A stretch of DNA of 5,914 nt from NCBI GenBank assembly GCA_947499775.1, contig CANMPY010000138.1:1-5914 (forward strand), read 5' to 3'. This document shows, one piece after another, positions 5,773 through 5,914 of this stretch (position 1 is the stretch's first letter; the number at the start of each line of letters is the position of its first letter). Under the pieces are notes generated by a model. That model did no database searches. It had not been told where the DNA came from and saw nothing but the letters and a program-made list of their open reading frames with translations. The position numbers were made by a program, and so were the translations under genes. Origin of the DNA: Bacteroidota bacterium (GTDB lineage Bacteria; Bacteroidota; Bacteroidia; NS11-12g; UBA9320).

Positions 5773-5804
5773 GAAATTTGAAAATTGGTGAATTTGAAAA
5801 TTTG
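5773..5804 (-). repeat. four tandem 8-bp CAAATTnn units upstream of gltX
   Basis: Read on the minus strand, four consecutive octamers are CAAATTTT (5797-5804), CAAATTCA (5789-5796), CCAATTTT (5781-5788) and CAAATTTC (5773-5780), with consensus CAAATTnn and one mismatch in unit three. The same tract holds an exact 12-bp direct repeat, AATTTGAAAATT on the plus strand, at 5775-5786 and 5791-5802. It ends 7 nt upstream of the gltX -7 box, over the spacer and -33 area. A role as binding site or curved promoter DNA is only a guess. Confidence 0.6.
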
Positions 5805-5839
5805 CTAATATCGAATAACGGCCTTTGAATGTTTAATAT

Positions 5840-5914
5840 TCATTTTTGATGTTTTTTTATTTCAACCCAGGCATTTTCTTTAGTGAACATTTCATTAAAA
5901 TCCTGTTGGTTTAA
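5840..5914 (-). CDS. C-terminal end of an unidentified gene (runs off the right edge)
   Basis: From the window edge the minus strand is open for 24 codons to a TGA at 5840-5842. The peptide is a charged, helix-like tail with FNEMFTKENAWVEIKKHQ at its core. The other two minus frames hit stops within this stretch, and the composition is plausible for a real C-terminus. It is too short to identify. The gap of 92 nt to gltX contains a promoter box and repeats, so gltX is probably transcribed independently. I see no clear terminator after it; a 5-bp inverted repeat (TGAAT/ATTCA) at the stop is too weak to call. A 25-codon open frame in AT-rich DNA can arise by chance. Confidence 0.5.
   Translation of the reverse strand, partial: LNQQDFNEMFTKENAWVEIKKHQK

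Noticed and set aside
5773..5804. CRISPR-like array
   Set aside because: The units are 8 bp with no spacers and no cas genes; it is a short tandem repeat.
5849..5914. A 22-codon plus-strand frame, ATG to TAA, at the right edge
   Set aside because: It is the Phe-rich mirror of the Lys-rich minus-strand tail, is very short, and has no promoter.
1..5914. tRNA, rRNA, riboswitch or mobile element
   Set aside because: All gaps are 125 nt or shorter and none shows a cloverleaf, a known aptamer core, transposase remnants or terminal inverted repeats.

Overview
The window looks like a piece of a Bacteroidota chromosome. Support comes from AT-rich intergenic DNA, octamers matching the Bacteroidota/Flavobacterium -7 promoter consensus TAnnTTTG just upstream of two genes (near matches at three more), no clear Shine-Dalgarno sequences, a TonB-family protein with the 'NKAYGAYLLRKNY' N-terminus seen in this phylum, and a glutamyl-tRNA synthetase with a long insertion after KLSKR. 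The sequence does not let me name a genus.

Every gene I can support lies on the minus strand, so the reading order is right to left. The order is: the C-terminal tail of an unidentified gene (5840-5914); gltX, glutamyl-tRNA synthetase (4215-5747); a two-gene unit of exported proteins of unknown function, 277 aa and 167 aa and 8 nt apart (3317-4150 and 2805-3308); a dicarboxylate/amino acid:cation symporter (1285-2679); a TonB-family protein (345-1163); and the N-terminal 85 codons of an MBOAT O-acyltransferase (1-257) that uses a TTG start and is easily missed for that reason.

Between genes there are promoter-like boxes 9 to 21 nt before start codons, which implies very short 5' leaders. There is a good rho-independent terminator between tonB and the MBOAT gene (281-317). 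Upstream of gltX is a 32-bp tract of four 8-bp CAAATTnn units. In front of the symporter is an imperfect 25-bp inverted repeat built from ATTCGTG/ATTAGTG units. No gap reaches 300 bases, and I see no tRNA, rRNA, CRISPR array, transposase or attachment site.

The genes do not form one pathway. GluRS is housekeeping, the symporter probably imports acidic amino acids or C4-dicarboxylates, TonB links inner-membrane energy to outer-membrane receptors, and MBOAT proteins O-acylate envelope polysaccharides. The two exported proteins are clearly more AT-rich than their neighbours and are the only unexplained coding content. I do not see strong evidence for a new multi-gene system. The best leads are that exported pair and the two small repeat structures.
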